Shown: positions 1-12,111, counted from the first letter of the stretch. The stretch: 64,000 bases of DNA from Micractinium sp. NFX-FRZ (GCA_029339195.1 JAPTJF010000081.1:1-64000), one strand, 5' to 3'. Numbers and translations are program-made. Notes: a model not told the origin generated them from the letters alone.

Positions 1-1249
1 CCAAAACGGTTTCAGGCCTGCAAGGAGGGGGGACGAAGACTCGTGCCCCTGGGGTGTCCAGGCGGGCATGAGCTCCGGGGGCGCACGTCGGGGCTGACAC
101 ATTGTGGGCTGTGGCGGTGCCAATGCTGCAACGGCCGGCAGCAGCAAGTGCTGCTGTCCTCTCCAGTCCGAACCTCGCTTGCCTCCCTGCTAACCTGTCT
201 TGGCTCATCCTTTGCGCGGGGGGCGCAGGGGGCGCGAACTCGACGGCTCGGCTCGCCCGCAATACAAGCGTGTGGGGTGCCTCGCAGTCTCCCGCCTCAG
301 GGTGCCTGTCAAACTCCGAGCTCAGAAGCAAGCTTCCCCCGAGACAGCAACGAGCAGTGCGGACGTGTTCTCTGGATCATGTGCTGACCTGGCCAAGGAT
401 CGACTCGGACCAGACGAGCGCCAAGAAAGTTTGAGACACGGTTTTTCCGCACGGCCACCCTCCTCCTCTGCCCCCTCCTCCACTCGGCCAGCGTCACACA
501 GACGAAAGTTCAAGCCCCAGATTGTTACACTCGCCAGGTGGACGAGCGTGAGGCTGTCGAGTTTCAGAAGAGCAGCTCGGCCGGGTCATGCCCGGCGGCC
601 TTCACTCAGCCCCCGTGCTGCGGAAGCCTCCCTAGGCCTGTTTGAGCGCGCCTGCCGCCCTGCAGCTTCGGACGAGTGCAAACTCACGCCCAAACACCTA
701 GGCGGTGATTAAAGGGTGCACCCGGGCACGGGTGCAGGCATCGTCTGCCCTGCCGGTGACTGGGCTCCCCGGCGGCAGCGCTGCCACACTGGCATTGCTG
801 CCGTAGCATTGCACGGGGCTGGCCGGCCTGCGTCTGCCTCATGTGATCATGCCCCGGCTGCGCCCACACACATCACTTGCGGTGCGCTGCTGCCCTGGTC
901 CATGCATCCGACCTGCAACAACCTCTCATCACCCCACCACCAAATGATGCTCGCGACACACTGCTCGCGACACATTGCAGGCGCGTGTTTGCCAGGGAGC
1001 CAGTACCTAAGAGCAGAAAGCGTCAGAGGGCAACTTGTTCGGGCTTACATCGGGCTTACATCCTGATCTCCCACATTGAAACATGCAACATGTACTGGCT
1101 GCATGAGACAGGGGGAGCAAGGGGTGATGCCATGCCGCATAGTCAGCCTCCACCAAAGGCGCACAGCTCCGGCGCCGTCAGCAGGGGTGCTGGTCGACCT
1201 GCTGCTGCCTGCATAGCGCCTCGCTGCTGCGTTGCCAACAGACCGCCGC
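1..1249. other. Intergenic region left of the S28 protease gene
   Basis: No coding region can be supported here. Open frames on both strands lack family motifs and have the composition of chance ORFs in GC-rich DNA. The right part (about 1045-1249) is the presumed 3' UTR of the minus-strand protease gene. The left part may hold the end or promoter of a gene lying outside the window. Confidence 0.5.
1045..1060 (-). terminator. Candidate poly(A) signals (TGTAA twice) for the S28 protease gene
   Basis: Two TGTAA pentamers, the usual green-algal polyadenylation signal, lie on the minus strand at 1056-1060 and 1045-1049, about 190-205 nt past the stop codon of the protease gene. They sit in a short direct repeat (TGTAAGCCCGA). 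The spacing is typical for algal 3' UTRs. The cleavage site itself is not visible. Confidence 0.5.
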
Positions 1250-4200
1250 TCACAGCTCTGCCGTCGCCAGCAGGGCGCCGTGCTGCGCGCCCGGGCGGGC
1301 CAGCGGCGACACGGGGCGCTCCCTCGCCTCCTGGATCCACTTGGCGATGAAGTGCTCCTCAAACTGGCGGGCCGCCTTGACGGAGGGCGGGTCGGCGGGG
1401 TGGGAGAACATCAGGTCCAGGTGATGGGCGCCTACGTTGGTCATGGAAGGGGAAGGACGGCAGCAAATGCAGGGTCAGAAGGGTCAGAAAGGTGGAGAGT
1501 TCCTGACACTCGTGTGAATGACTAGGGCGGGTCAACGGGGAAGGAGGACGTCTAAGTCATGGGATGGGCCCGTGCGTGGTGTTGGAAGGTAAGAGATGCA
1601 GCAATTTAAATGTCAAAAGGGTTGCCGTGCTCATACTGCCCAGCACAGGAGTGCATGCAACTGCTGTTGGGTGCGCAGTGACGGGGAGGCAATGGGCGGG
1701 CGGCTGGCACCCTGGAGTGCTGTCAGCTGCCCAGCGCAGTGCAGGGTCAGCTACTTCAAAGCGGGCACAGCGGCAGGGGTGATGGCTGCCACCCCGGTGC
1801 CAGCCCCAGTGCCTCCCTGGCTGCCTTCAGCTCATCACCACACTCAAAACTGCTAGCCGTCGCAAGCTATCTACTCAGGCTCACCCTCGGGGATGATCAC
1901 TGCCACCAAGTCCTTGGCCCCTGTGATGTTCTGCAGCACGCCGCCGCCGCTCCAGGGGTCCAGCAGGCCGTTGGAGAAGACAATGTTGCTGGCTGACTCG
2001 ATGCGCTTGCCGCCCCACTGCGGGCGGGCGGGCAGAGGGGAGGCGGGCGGGCACGGTGGGCTTCGCGCAGCGGGCGCAGGGGGCGGCAGGGGTGCTGGGC
2101 GCACCGGGGGCGGCAGCTTGGGGAGCACCCATTTACTGGGCTCAACACATGAATACTCCTGGCGCTGGTTGGCAGAAAGGCTGTCTGTCTGTCTGGCAGA
2201 GCCCCAGATAGGAGAGCAAGGCCCAGGCTTGCCTGGATGGTGGCCCAGAGGGTGCGCGGGCGCACGCCCCACGTCTCCTGGCACCCCTCAACCGTGCCCT
2301 GCTCATCAAATGGCTCCTTCCAGAACCTGCGGGAGGCAGGGAAGGGGTAAGGGGGCAAGCAGGCGGGTGAGAGAGGCAGAGGAGGCGGAGAAAGCAGGCG
2401 GGCAGGTGCGGTTGGGTGGTGTGCGAGGGGGCTTGGGGTCACGCGAAGGCGGGCAGGCGGGAGGTGGGCGGGCACACGTGGGGGACAGCTGGCTGGCAGG
2501 CGGGAGGGTACATGCTGCTGGAAACAGGACGAGTCAGTGAAGCGGACAGGTGGGCGGGCAGGCAGGCAGACAGACAGGCAGGCAGGCCTCTGGGCCTGCC
2601 CCTTACATGTCGCGCTTGCCATCCTTGCTGAAGGGCTGGAACTGCTCCGTGCAGTACCTGCAGTACCGTGAGGGCAGGCACACACAACGTGGCCAGGCTT
2701 GACTGGCCATCCTTGATGGGCAAGCCCTCACAGGGCAGGCACATGAAGCTGCACGGCAGCCGCTCAGCATGCCAGCAGCCAGGCCATGGCCAGACTGCAC
2801 AGCAAATGGGGCAGAGCCGCTGGAGCCGCACTGCGTCGCTGCCGCAGTGCCGCGCTGCCATGCATGTACCGCTCTGTCCGCCTGCTCTGTCTCCCACTCA
2901 CTGATATCCCCAGAAGTCGGCATCCTCATCTGCACAAGGTTGTTGGTCGAGTAACAACAGCAACAAAGACGGTGGGTTGACATGGGAAGCTGAGGTTGGG
3001 CGGCTTGCTGAGGTTGGCCAGAGAGAGAGACCCTCCCCCCCAGGGGGAGGGTGGGGCCTACCCTGCGCTCCACCTAGCAGGTCGCACGTGCAGGTTCGCC
3101 CGCCCTGCCCTCTGTCCACGCAGGCGATCGTACCACATGAATTGCGACCATCACAACATCTACTGCGCCCACCGTAACCACCCTTTTTCCGCACCCAACC
3201 ACCCAGGCAGCCCCAGGTCAACTCCCCTCTCACCGGTCTCTGGGTTGGGCCCCTCCTTGAAGCTGAAGCACTCCAAGTCGCCGGTGTGGTTGTAAAACAC
3301 GCCAATCGCCCGCCCCAGCGCGCCCAGCAGCGCGGTTGCGTCATCCGCCAGCCCGGCATCCGACAGGTGCTCGCAGGCCGCGCGCACCGGGAAGGCGGGC
3401 AGCGGCGGGAGCGCGCCGTTGCTGCCAAGGGGTGGTGGGGAGGGGCGGGAGGGGCGGAGCGGGCGGTGCATGGACAGAGTGAAGTGCTGACCACAGGGCA
3501 GGAAGGATGGGGCCCGGATCAAGTAGCTGATGTGGCGCTGGGCTTTGGGGAGGTGCTCACATGCAGGCCAGGCCCGGCGGGCAGGCAGACAGTCGACAGG
3601 CGGCAGGCAGCGGCATGCTAGGCAGGCAGCGGGGGCGCAGATGGCACTCACACAATGTAGCTGCTGGGATATGGGTAGTTTCCCATTGCCTGGGCAGGGG
3701 AGGGCGAGGCACGGGGTTTGGAAGAAAGTGGGTGGATGGGCAGACTTATGCGGGTGGCGGCAGCGGGGCAGCCGCAACGTCTCTGCCGCGCGAGGGTGCT
3801 GCCCCCTCCCATCCTCCGCCTCTTCCTTCTGCCGTGGCTGTGCAGCTCGCTTTGGCCAAAACATCCACCCCTGCACACCCTCCTCTGCCGAGAGCAAACT
3901 CCACGCTGCACACTACTGCCCCCTGCACCCCGCATCACACCCCACCCTACACGCTTGCCTGACCCCTCCCGCCTGCCCACATGCACCCCATGCCCATCTC
4001 CTCCACCCACCCACCAAATAGTCCCAGGCAGAGGCGGCCCAGTCCCTCAGAGCCATCACATCATCGGCGTCATCCAGAGAAGAGTCCTTGCACAGCCGCA
4101 TCGCCTCGCCGATGGCCCGCCGCCCCTTGGCTGCAGAAAGGAGGGTGGGGGGCGGGGACAGGAGCAGCGGGCAGGGTGGGGGACAAGTAGCGACGGGCGG

Positions 4201-5674
4201 GGAGCGGCCATTTGATGCAGAGGTGCACCCTTCTCAGGTCCTCGGATCGGATGTAACGGTCCCCCTCAGGTGCGCTCTGTTCATGTCCTTGAACCAGTCT
4301 TCGCACCAACTGCAGGCAGGCTGCTTCCCCAGCATGTCCCTGCAGGGCCCCCGCACCAGCCCACCTGACTTGCCCACCGCCGCCAGCGCCTTCCACGCCT
4401 CGCGCACGTTGCCGGCGCACGCCGGGGCGCTGCCGCCCTCCGGGGAGGCGTCCTGCCCACAAGGGGAGGAGTGGGTGGTGGCGGCAGGCACATGGGGGGC
4501 AGGAAGTAAGTACATGGGGAAAAGTGCCAGGCCGGAGCGTGTGCTGGCCTGCCGTTGCCAGACGGGCTCCGGAGTGGGATACCTCTCCCTCCTCCCTCAC
4601 ATCCCTACCTCTCCACTTGTCCTCCCCCGCTTCCCCCGTCTGCTCCTGTCCCTGAACAACAACCCTCCTCACTTTACTCCATAGTTAGCTTGCCACCCTC
4701 CCCCCCGCCCTCAACCACCACACCCCCACCTGGGTCACAGGGTTTAGGGTTTAGGGTAACCCTTAAACCCTAAACCCAAACCCTAAACCCCCCACCTGGG
4801 TCACAATCCTGGCAAAGGCCTCGGGGTCCTGGGGCGGCAGCTCGCCCTGGTAGGTCCAGATGGGGGCTGCTGGCGGGGACAGAGGAACCACACGACCAAG
4901 GAGAGGGTGGTCAGCTGAGGCCTCACCCGAGCCTGCAGTGCCTCCACCAATGACATGCCGGTTGTGGACGCGGAGCGCTCAAGCCTGAAGCATTCCCAGG
5001 ACAAGAGGAGCACATCACAAGGATCCCAAAAAGCTCGGCTCTCACCCGACCCCGCAATGGCGCCATCCATAAGGTGGGGATACTTGGAGCGGAACCAAGT
5101 GGCCAGCATGCCGCCGTAGCTCCTACAGGCAGCCAGAGGACCCAGGTGTAGGGAAGCTTCCATTACGCGGCAGATGCGCCCACCCACGCTCTCACCCACA
5201 CCCGCGCACAACCAGCAATCCGACGACGGGCGCCCCTCCCACCCTCCCACCCGCCGACGGAAAGGACAGAAGCGTGCCCCCACCCACCTGCCCACGCCAG
5301 TGCCGGACACAGGAACGCACCCTGCCACCCAGCATTGCAGGGACGCGCCCTGCCACCCAACATTGCAGGAACGCGCCCTGCCACCCACCATTGCCTTCAC
5401 CCACTCTCCCGCCGCCCGCCCGCCCGCCGCCCACCCACCCTCCAAATCCGATGACGGGCACCCCTGGGTCCTGCAGCTCCTCCCTCATCTCCCAGATCAA
5501 TGTGGCGTAGTCAGCCATGGCCTGCACAGGCGGTGGGAGGCACGACAGATTAATGCTGGTTTTGTGAGCTATTGGCGAGGGCCTTGCAGCTGCTGCTCTT
5601 CGGCTCCCAGACCAGAGTGGCGTAGTCAGCCATGGCCTGCTTGGCACAGATGAAGAGTGGCGTAGTGTGTGGGG

Positions 5675-5708
<34 letters not shown>

Positions 5709-7451
5709 CGAGCGAGCAAGAGGCAAAGGGTGAGAGACGGGCTGCTGGCGAGGGGGGGCAAGGTGTGGACGGAAGGCGGGTTGCGGGTGAGGGAGAGGCA
5801 GGCAGGGGGGCAGGACGAGGGGCAAGGAAGAGAGCGGAGGCTGTCGTACATACTTGCACCAGCCCAGCCCCCAGCTGCGAGGAACTTTGTGGCACAGGCA
5901 GGCCCACCCCCGTGCCTCCCCGCCTCCCCGCTTGTGGTGTGGGGACCGACCTCTCTGCCCCCCTCCCTCCCTCCGTGCCTCACCTGCTCGCTGGTCAGCC
6001 AGTCCATGTGCTTGCGCAGCTTCTTGGGGGGGAAGGGCTTGGACAGGCCTGCACGGCACAGCACATGTGGGCGGTTGTTGCGGTGGGACAGACTTCGGAG
6101 CCCCATGAAGCAAGGGTGGACATGCCTGCCGGCAGCAGAACCTGGTCGAGAGGAAAGATAATGAGGATTAGAGCTAGTGGAACATCCCCTGGGGCAGGCA
6201 GGGCGTGGGCGAGTGCAGGGAAGGGAGCGGGCAGGGTGCACAGGCAGTGGCTGGCTGCATGACTACCACACCCGCAGGAGCCCGCCTACCGCCTTGTACC
6301 GGCGCTCAACACACAATCCTCCTACTCATGTCCCTCCATACAACCCACTTTTAAAGCAACTGGGCGCACATGCACCCACCATAGTAGCGGTGCTCTGCAA
6401 ACACCAGCAGCGCGTTGTAGCGGGGGGCCAGCTCCCACATGAGGCCTGGCTTAGGGGGATGCAGGATGTGGGGCAGGGGGGTGGTAAGCAAAGGTTGGGA
6501 GACGGGGGCTTGACTGCTTGCCAGGGCGCAGGTGTGCCACGAGCCAGTTGCAGTGAGGTGAGGGCTGCGGGGGCAACGATGGGGCAGGGGCAGCGGCAGC
6601 GGAGGGAGCAGGCCAGGCCAGGGGAAGGGATGATGGCGAGCACTCTGGGGTTGGAGGCTACCGCTACAGCTACAGCTACAGCTACAGCAATGCTGCCAGG
6701 TCATATGCGTCCTGGGGCGAGAAGGCTCAAGCCGGCGACCGACCAGCATCATGCAGGGCTGCCCTACCCCAAGTGCAGCCGCCCTCTCTCATGTCACCCT
6801 CCCTCCCTCTCTGCCCACCTGTGTTGTTCAGGTAGAGAGTGACGTCGGCCTCATTGCCTGCAGGGTGTGGTGGGGACCATGGAAGGCGCAGGGAAGCTGA
6901 GGAGAGTGGTATCTGGCCTGCCCGTATTCTCGGCTGCGGCAAGAAAAGAAAAAAAAAAAACATTCAAACAATCAAGAATGCAAGCCGCCAAACCTGGCCC
7001 TGGTGCCCTGGCTGTCCTGCGGCCCCGGCTGTGCTCTCACCCAGGTAGAAGAAGATGCTGCCCCCGGGGCGCCAGTGCTCATCACACACGAAGTAGCGCT
7101 GCTGGAAGCGGTCAGTGTTGGCCCAGCTGCGCAACAGCGCAGTGGGAGAGCGGCGGAGAGGCGGTGAGCGCCGGCGGCGGTGGCGGCGGCGCTGCTAAAA
7201 GCGTCGGCACGCCGATCAGACGTTAAACATGCAGCTCGCACCGATCACCTGAAATGATCCAGGCGTGTCGAGCGCCAAAGCTCTTTGCAGGACTCCACAA
7301 GAGGCGCCTCGCCGGAACCCAACTGCACCTCCCGCTTGCCCGTGCTGCCTCTCCAAGGACCCCGAGGAGGGCCGGTAGGCGATGCGGCGGATGCAAGTGC
7401 GCAGGAGGCAGCCAAAAGGGCCAGGGCTGCCAGTGGCCTGAACGCCGCCAT
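1250..7451 (-). CDS. Lysosomal Pro-X carboxypeptidase-like serine protease (peptidase S28)
   Basis: Secreted or vacuolar serine carboxypeptidase of family S28, which cleaves residues after proline. About 17 exons give roughly 540 aa. The ATG at 7449-7451 opens a signal peptide (MAAFRPLAALALLAASCALA), followed by LDHFSWANTDRFQQRYFV across exons 1-2. Clear exons: 7249-7451, 7041-7126, 6819-6857 (EADVTLYLNNTG), 6380-6445 (LVFAEHRYYG), 5984-6048, 5439-5521, 5046-5122, 4796-4869, 4365-4452, 4015-4130, 3652-3689, 3234-3421, 2233-2326, and the last at 1250-1431. The catalytic Ser lies in GGSYGG (junction of the exons at 5439 and 5122), Asp in LLDPWSGGG near 1950 and His in GAHHLDL near 1425. Phases match at every junction checked. 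The exon ending at 2233 needs a GC donor (CAG|GCAAGC). Introns contain a telomeric insert, a poly-G tract and an exon duplication. The C-terminal tail past EARERP is less certain. Confidence 0.9.
4723..4805. repeat. Short head-to-head interstitial telomeric repeat flanked by a duplicated splice donor
   Basis: TTTAGGG units run into the complementary orientation (CCCTAAA) between about 4739 and 4790, inside an intron of the S28 protease gene. The insert is bounded by two copies of CCCCACCTGGGTCACA, at about 4724-4739 and 4790-4805. On the minus strand each copy is an exon end plus donor (GTGACCCAG|GTGGGG). The left boundary at 4796 is the one that fits the reading frame. Using the distal copy would add 66 nt that contain an in-frame TAA. 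Confidence 0.9.
5560..5645 (-). repeat. Diverged partial copy of a protease exon (AMADYATL)
   Basis: The 3' splice site and first codons of the exon that starts at 5521 (GCAG, then AMADYATLIWE) recur about 115 bp upstream in transcription, at 5640-5600 (QAMADYATLVWE), after which similarity decays. The copy lies in the intron and keeps an acceptor-like AG but lacks the rest of the exon. Confidence 0.75.
5671..5708. repeat. Poly-G tract (about 38 nt, one interruption)
   Basis: A nearly pure G run on the plus strand, broken by a single A near 5677. It lies in an intron of the minus-strand protease gene, so the pre-mRNA would carry poly-C while the DNA coding strand could form G-quadruplexes. 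The run is long enough that its true length in the assembly is doubtful. Confidence 0.9.
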
Positions 7452-7733
7452 CGCGCTCCCACTTCCCAGCCTCTGGTCTCAAACTAGGCGGTGATCGAGA
7501 TACCGGGCTACGATAGCAGGTTGTGTTGATTGGCCGGGCTCTTTGTGAAGTCATAAAGCCCTAGCCGGGCGCCAGCTGCCACACCCGCCGCTGGCCACCG
7601 CAGTCCAGTGCCAGGCAGATTGTGCTGGAATTGCTGCTGAGCAGCTGCCGCTGGGCATTTGACCGAGTCACAGTTTAACAGCAAACACAATACTGTCACA
7701 GTAACAGAGCGTGCATGCTCGAGCATGCCTCCA

Positions 7734-10700
7734 TCACCGCCGGCGGCTGCGCTGCTTCTTGGCGCCAGCAGCACCGCTGGGCGGCCCGCGGCGGATGCCT
7801 CGCACCCCAGCGCCTGCATGGCAGGAAGGTAAAGGAAGGAGGCTAACAACAGGTTTGAATCCAGGAATGTGCCAGCTGCTGGTGCAAGACGCAAGGCACA
7901 CTGCCTTTGCCCTGGCCTCCTCTCGCCATTGCCCCTGCCAGGGGCCTGACTTGCCCTGCCCTGCAGTGCAAGCTTCCGTCATGTAAGCCCACGCTTCTGG
8001 AGGCACTCACCGGTGCCGCTGCTTGCGCCGCCGCTTTGGACTGCCTTGAACCATCTCAGCATGTTGTTAGCCGCCAGGTGTGCAGTCACCGCCCGTGCCT
8101 GGTCCGCTGCCTCCCCCACCACCGCAGCTCCTGCGCCAGCGCCGCCAATGGCCTGCCCAGCCATGCCCAGCGTGCTGCGCTGGGTAGCGTCTGCCATGGC
8201 CTGAGGGAGGTCGCTCTTCAGCCGCTGGAGCACCCGCTTCTGGCGGCGAGTCAGATCCGACTCCACGAGCCGTGGGGCCGCCTCGGGGTCGGTGGGCGCA
8301 CCACCACCAGCAGTAGCACGCACACCCGGGGGCGTGGAGCCGGTAAAATGGGAGCTAACCACCTCCAGCACAACAGCCTCCACTCCCGCCTTCATCGCCA
8401 GTGCCCTGCAGTATCGGGGTGAGTCAGGCGGTCATGAGGTAAGGCAGGTCAATGCATGTGCATGCGCGCGCAGGCGAGGAGCGCGGGCAGGCAGGCAGGC
8501 AGGCTGTCAGGCGGGGAGTCTGGGCGGGGAGGGGGGACATGTCGTGTACAGTAGCGGGGCACAGCTGCCAGCAGGCAGTGCCCGATCCCAGCTGCGTCTC
8601 ACTCTCAGCAGGCTGGCAGTGCGGGCAGCGCTTGCCTCAGGGCCCTCAAATCCTTGCGCCCCAGCGTGAAGGACCACCGGTCAATCCAGTCCATGACCCC
8701 ATTCAGCTCGGGCCCCGCGTCACAAAACATCATGTGCGTCAGGCGCACGTTTGGGTCGGGCCCAATCTGGCCTATCCTGTCCAGATGGCTGCCACTGCTG
8801 CTGCTGTAGAAGTGCTGCAGGCAGGCGCGTGTGCAGAAGCGGACAAGGGGTTCAGGAAGGGCAGGCGGTTGGCGTGGGGGCACTCGCAACCCAGCACCGG
8901 TGGGGAGCGCACGGGCAGTGGGCGCATTCAATTTGCGTGCAGCTGCGAGCGAGTGCTGTTGGGCGGGGGGCAGGTGCCCAGAGCACCCAGGCACACGTCG
9001 ACAGCAGCGGCGCAAGTCCCGCTGCCCCTGCATTCATTCTAGGCAGCAGCGGCGCAAGCCCGGCCTGCCGCTTTCAAGTCACACAGCAGCCTTGCCTTGA
9101 AATTCAGGACCCCTGGGTTGAAGAAGCCAGATGTGTTGGCAGGGGTGATGCCCACCGCAAGCCCAGACTTGAGCAGCACGCTGCCAGCAGAGCGCTGGAG
9201 GGGCGGGTCCACTGGGTCCAGCAGGTACGCCCCCAGAAGCTTGTACTGCGCTGCTGCACTGTTCTTGAGACCTGCGCCAGCAGCAGCAGCAGCAAGGGGA
9301 GCGAGATAATGAGTTGTTGGAAGCCTCACCCTCGGCGCTGCCTGACGTGCCTGCACGACGTGGCGCAGCATGCACAGCGGGAGAGCGGGAGCAGCCAGGA
9401 CCGCGGCTGCGCGGCCACAAATGGCCCCTAAGGGAAGAAGAGCATGGGAGGAGGCCCAGAAAGCGCAACAGGGCACACACACAGCCTGGCTGCAGGACAT
9501 CCTCCCAGGGCGACGCTCCCAGTGCCCCCTCGCCTTCCTCCCCTGCCCAGTAACCCCACTGCCCTTGTGAGGCAGAGCCGCATCCTGCGCCCGGCGCGGG
9601 GGCCCAAAATACCCTTTCCCCCCAGCACCCTTTTGCGCCCCACTGCCCTGCCCAAGCAGCTGCGCACCTGCGAGCACCAGTGAGGCCAGGGCGCCGCCCC
9701 TGCTGTGCCCAGCCACAAACAGGCGCTGCGTGTCCATCAGCCCGGGGGGAACGTCGCCCACCCAGTGCGCCTCTGCAAGCAGCTCTGTTATGAGCGGCCC
9801 AAACGCCGCCACCTGCAGGGAAGGCAGGGGTGCTTGGAGGGTTGGCGCAGCAGCTTGCCAAGAGGAAGCTGGCGGCCTCCGTTTGGGCTGGACGGAGCAG
9901 GCAGGCAGCAGGCGGGCGGGCAGGCAGGCAGATGGGCAAGCAGGCGAGCAGGCGGGCGGCAGCCAGGCCCGCCTAGGCCGGCGCAATGGCTACAGCTGCG
10001 CCAGAAACGGTGTTTGCGCTGCTAGCAGCAGCTCGCCCGGGCATATTACGCGACTGCAAGTCTTGCTGGCACCCTTCCCAGCCCGCAGGAGCCGCGCTGC
10101 GCAATTTGCAGAGCAAATCGCGCTTGTCACTCTCCTTGTGCACCCCCCGATCAACACCTACCCACCCTCACCCGCCCTGAAAGATTCTTTCTTCTACAAG
10201 CCACAGAACAGAGCTCACCTCGGTTTGGAGAACGAGCACCATGGGTAGCTGCAGGTCCCACTCGATGCGTGGGCCGTCGTACTGCACCACAGCATACCCC
10301 GCCGCGGCAACACGGTCCACAATCTGCTCGTACCAGTGAGCTGACGCCTGCACTGGCAGGGAGGGGAGGGGTCAAGGTGGTGTGATTGGTGCCGCGGTTG
10401 GTGCGCTGACGCCTGCAGGAGGGAGAGCTACAGAGAGGGCAAGTATGTACCAGTGAGCTTGCGCCCGCCTGCAGGGGTTTGACGCTCGACCGCGAGGGGT
10501 CTGAATCCCAAGGGCATTGTGAGGGAACGTAAGGCGCCCGCCCCGGCAGAAGTGCAGGCAACGGAACAACCCCGTTGGGTTGGAATGGGGTGGGGCAGGG
10601 TGGCCACCGGCCAGCATGGGAACGGGGGTGAGCGCACGAGTGCATGCCGATGGGCACGCGCGCTACACTGATGCAAGCAACGAGCTTCTCCTTGGCCGAG

Positions 10701-11310
10701 AGGGCAAAGAGTCTCAATCGCCACAGGCCGACTCACCAGGAATCCACTGAAGAAGTCCGACCACTGGCAGGCGAGCCTGGTCGGGTGCACCTTTTGGATA
10801 TGTCACCCGAAGGCTGAGGGACGCCTCGCCGCTCAGTGGGCCAAGCGTGCCAGCTTGCAGTTCCAGCCTGTGTGGCGGTGAGCGCTCGACAGGCCCAGCA
10901 GGGTCGGTGTCCTGTGCAGCGACCAAGGCCTGCACAGAATGGGCAGCGCGGGGGCAGGTCGCGTTTGTGTTACAGCCATGCCAGGCGGCACTACGCGGGC
11001 GCATTAATCAACAGCCGGCGGTCCAGCCTGGCGGCAGCTGGCTGCAAGCCCGGTGCAGTGTCGACAGCTTGGAATCAGCATGCATGCTGCGGGCACTCAC
11101 CTGCACCCTCATGCTGTGCACTCGGCCAGCATGCTTGGGTGCTCCATGCACTCCCACAGCTGACCGCTGCCGGGCGTCGATGGCAGCCCCCCGGCTGGGG
11201 TGGTAACAGGGGTCAGCGGTGGCACAGCGGTGTATGGCAGCAGCCTGCAGCAGGGGTCGGGGCGGCGGTCCCCTCACGCTGTTCCGAGCGGCATGCTCCA
11301 TCATGTTCAT
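7734..11310 (-). CDS. Chlorophyllase-family alpha/beta hydrolase with C-terminal extension
   Basis: Serine hydrolase of the chlorophyllase family, which removes phytol from chlorophyll or related esters. The nucleophile motif LFVAGHSRGGALASLV (exon 9668-9812) carries GHSRGG, characteristic of chlorophyllases, and LLGAYLLDPVDPP (exon 9096-9271) supplies the conserved DPVD. Other exons: 11101-11310 (first ATG 11308-11310, MNMMEHAARN), 10737-10929, 10219-10352 (WYEQIVDRVAAAGYAVVQYD), 8636-8814 (FCDAGPELNGVMDWIDRW), 8011-8405 and 7734-7813. The joins after 9096 and 8636 keep frame only with GC donors (AAG|GCAAGG, GAG|GCAAGC). Otherwise the protein ends at 8605 (ALPALPAC) and 7734-8405 would be a separate unit. 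That last part, rich in Ala/Gly and ending KKQRSRRR, is unlike known chlorophyllases. The start codon is uncertain. The N-terminus could be a plastid transit peptide. The natural substrate cannot be read from the sequence. Confidence 0.72.
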
Positions 11311-12111
11311 GCCGACACGCTGTTCCTGGGAGAACGCTCTTTGGGGCTGCAAGCCCCAGCACGCTGGGATACGTGCACGGGCTCTCGACCGCCGCTGGCA
11401 AGGTACTACGCTAATGCCACCGATCTACCGACAGCCGCTTGCGCAACGCACCTGTGTGCAGCCAGCGGCCGCTGCCAGCGCGAGCATTTTCTGCTGAGGG
11501 GCCGGGCTCACAATTTCTGGCTCATGTAGGGGCGGTGAGACAATCCAGAGGACTTGTGGCACACTTGAAGCAATTCCGGAACAGGTGCGGTCCGCTTGAC
11601 ACAGCAATGCAGCAAACAAGCAACGCCTGGCGCGCAGCGCGGCCAGCACGAGCGCCCCCTACCTGTCAAGGCATCTGCACACGCTCCTGCCTGCGACTGT
11701 GGTTGCACAATCGCACACGACAGGAATGCGCACAACCACTGACACCCCCCACAATCTATAACACTCGATTTCCAGCACAGGGGCGGAGGGCTGTACATGC
11801 GCAGTTGTATGCCTCCCCGCCAGCACGCCTGCCCGGCAGCCTGGCGGTCAGCGCACATGGTGCTGGCACCAGCATCACCTAACATCACAGTGCAATGCGG
11901 TAAACTGAGGTCACGAGGAGCCATGCATGCAGAGGCGCTGCTCATTACAATGATGCCCCAGCAGTCATCACAAGTGTTGCACGTCACTGCGCACCGCTGC
12001 TTCAAGAGGTGCAAAGTTGGCATATCTGCTGACCACGACCGCTGCACAGCAGCCTCCTCCAGTGCGTGGCAAGCAGCGAGCAGGCACCCCCATGGGTCGG
12101 CCTTCAGCCCC
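11311..12111. other. Intergenic region between hydrolase and membrane-protein genes
   Basis: No supported gene. The right part is the presumed 3' UTR of the minus-strand membrane protein, with a TGTAA candidate poly(A) signal on the minus strand at 11945-11949, about 165 nt past the stop. The left part should contain the promoter and 5' UTR of the chlorophyllase-family gene. I see no TATA box or repeat. Confidence 0.5.

Noticed and set aside
200..712. 170-codon plus-strand ORF near the left edge
   Set aside because: It does not begin with ATG and has no motif; the residue mix is that of random GC-rich DNA.
4739..4793. Chromosome end
   Set aside because: The telomeric repeats are only about 50 bp, inverted, and lie inside an intron with coding exons of one gene on both sides.
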